6,175 nt of DNA from Actinomycetota bacterium (lineage in GTDB: Bacteria; Actinomycetota; Actinomycetes; Actinomycetales; Cellulomonadaceae), in the NCBI GenBank assembly GCA_018898235.1, contig JAHIJU010000206.1, positions 1 through 6,175 on the forward strand, given 5' to 3'. Numbering within the stretch: position 1 is the first letter of the stretch; every line of letters begins with the position of its first letter. The position numbers were made by a program, and so were the translations under genes. The notes below the pieces were generated by a model that saw nothing but the letters and a program-made list of their open reading frames with translations, ran no database searches and was not told the origin of the DNA. Positions 5,412-6,175 of this stretch are shown piece after piece.

Positions 5412-5831
5412 GTGCTCGACCTCTTCCTCGACCTCGTCTTCCTGGTGTTCCATCTGCACGAACGCTCGCCCCGTACGCTGCGGCGCGCGCTGGCGAAGGC
5501 CGACGCCGCCGGTGGGTCGCTGGTGTTCGACGGTGCCGTGCGCGGCCCGGCCGAGTACTGCCACGAGGACCCGGGGGTGCTGGAGATCGACGGCGGCGCG
5601 CTCACCTGGCGGCCCGGTGCCGAGGACGAGGACGTGACGACGGTGCCGGTCGACCGGCTGTTCGCGCGTGAGCTCACCGTGCGGCGTCGTCGTGCGCAGG
5701 TGGCCTGCACCGACGGCCCGGCGCACATCACCCTCACCTGCCCGCGGTATGCCGTCGGCTACCTCGCCCGGGTGGTGCCGGGCCTGGGCGCGCTGCTCGA
5801 CGTCCACGGCGAGCGCCTCAAGCTGCGCTGA
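5412..5831 (+). CDS. Conserved-looking hypothetical protein, 139 residues
   Basis: I do not recognise a named family. The protein starts with a short hydrophobic stretch (MLDLFLDLVFLVFHLHE, residues 1-17), which could be an amphipathic or membrane-contacting helix. A basic helix follows (ERSPRTLRRALAKADA, 17-32). Then comes a beta-rich region with alternating short strands, such as GVLEIDGGALTWRP (55-68), VTTVPVDRLFARELTVRRRR (75-94) and QVACTDGPAHITLTCP (96-111), and a terminal helix YAVGYLARVVPGLGALLDVHG (113-133). This strand pattern ending in a helix is reminiscent of PH-like or DUF2550-like small actinobacterial proteins, but the resemblance is by eye only. The GTG start lacks a Shine-Dalgarno and sits seven bases after TACGCT, suggesting leaderless translation. 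Upstream lies the pirin hairpin, and downstream a convergent PH-domain gene. That it is a real gene is supported by its position between a terminator and a convergent gene and by its sensible, non-repetitive composition compared with the overlapping frames. Confidence 0.75.
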   Translation: MLDLFLDLVFLVFHLHERSPRTLRRALAKADAAGGSLVFDGAVRGPAEYCHEDPGVLEIDGGALTWRPGAEDEDVTTVPVDRLFARELTVRRRRAQVACTDGPAHITLTCPRYAVGYLARVVPGLGALLDVHGERLKLR

Positions 5832-5854
5832 GCCCACCCCGGGGTCGAGCCTCG

Positions 5855-5902
5855 GCCGGGTGGCGGTGCCGCGGGGCTGGGTGCGCCCGTCGGCCACCCG
5901 GC
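5855..5902. terminator. Inverted repeat between convergent genes, possible bidirectional terminator
   Basis: A perfect 10-bp inverted repeat, GCCGGGTGGC (5855-5864) and GCCACCCGGC (5893-5902), encloses a 28-base GC-rich loop that can form a smaller internal stem. It fills the 72-bp gap between the stop of the hypothetical gene (5831) and the stop of the PH-domain gene (5904), the place where a shared terminator is expected. The loop is long and there is no T tract, so the call is tentative. Confidence 0.45.
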
Positions 5903-5903
5903 G

Positions 5904-6175
5904 TCAGCCGGTGATCTTCCAGACGATGAGGTTGTGCACGTGCTGGGCCTTGGCGACCCCGCGGAACTCCGCCTCGTGGATCGTGCCGCCCAGGTCGATC
6001 GCGATGGACGAGGACGAGAAGAGCCCGCCCGCCCACGACTTGTTGGACACCATCGAGACCGACTTGATCTGCGAGTACGGCACCGAGGTCACGGCGACCT
6101 TCTTGCCGACGAAGCTGTTGTCCTGCAGCACCAGGCGGCGGTCGGTGAGCCCGATGAACCCGGTGCCGGCGCCGA
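5904..6175 (-). CDS. Bacterial PH-domain protein, C-terminal part (start outside window)
   Basis: The 89 visible residues, running in from the right edge, end at a TGA at 5904-5906. They read GFIGLTDRRLVLQDNS, then FVGKKVAVTSVPYSQIKSVS, a loop with MVSNKSWAGGLFSSSS, IAIDLGGTIHEAEFRG and the terminal helix VAKAQHVHNLIVWKITG. The order 'TDRRLVLQD', 'SVPYSQIKSVS', strand, then a C-terminal helix is the pattern of the bacterial pleckstrin-homology family bPH_1 (PF08000, YvbH-like) as I know it. Such proteins are usually small and cytosolic, of unknown function, and form multimeric rings in solved structures. The GTG at 6131 inside this stretch is not a plausible start because the domain continues upstream without a break. 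The gene converges on the hypothetical protein gene, and nothing seen connects it to the agmatine genes. Confidence 0.82.
   Translation of the reverse strand, partial: GAGTGFIGLTDRRLVLQDNSFVGKKVAVTSVPYSQIKSVSMVSNKSWAGGLFSSSSIAIDLGGTIHEAEFRGVAKAQHVHNLIVWKITG

Noticed and set aside
4211..5737. Minus-strand frame of 508 codons opposite pirin and the hypothetical gene
   Set aside because: It is antisense to the pirin metal-binding cupin, its sequence is rich in R, P, G and H without motifs, and it crosses the hairpin and gene boundaries.

Overview
The window is high-GC DNA with GTG and ATG starts, strong AAGGAG-type ribosome binding sites and long spurious antisense reading frames. This fits an actinobacterium (Actinomycetota). 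A Micrococcales-like host is a guess I cannot confirm from this window.

Left half (1-4125), all on the minus strand. In transcription order it holds a TetR-family regulator (4125-3487), a 242-bp regulatory gap, an APC-family amino acid/polyamine permease (3244-1754), agmatine deiminase aguA (1733-636), a 257-bp gap with a strong hairpin, and the first 126 codons of putrescine carbamoyltransferase ptcA (378 to the left edge). Together these make up most of the agmatine deiminase (AgDI) pathway: uptake of agmatine (probably in exchange for putrescine), deimination to N-carbamoylputrescine, and phosphorolysis to putrescine plus carbamoyl phosphate. The missing last step, a carbamate kinase making ATP from carbamoyl phosphate, would be expected just left of base 1. 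The regulatory gap holds a 23-bp tandem repeat. Each copy carries a TGTAC-N4-GTACA-type dyad, one perfect and one with a single mismatch. This is the best candidate operator for the TetR protein.

Right half (4358-6175). A pirin-family protein (4358-5350, plus strand) diverges from tetR and ends in a near-perfect GC-rich hairpin. It is followed by a short uncharacterised protein (5412-5831, plus) that looks leaderless. Converging on it is the C-terminal part of a bacterial PH-domain protein (6175-5904, minus), with a 10-bp inverted repeat in the gap between the two. These three genes show no evident link to agmatine metabolism.

I saw no mobile element, CRISPR array or RNA gene. The most noteworthy items are the AgDI-type cluster in a high-GC actinobacterial setting under an apparent TetR regulator, and the tandem operator in front of the permease.
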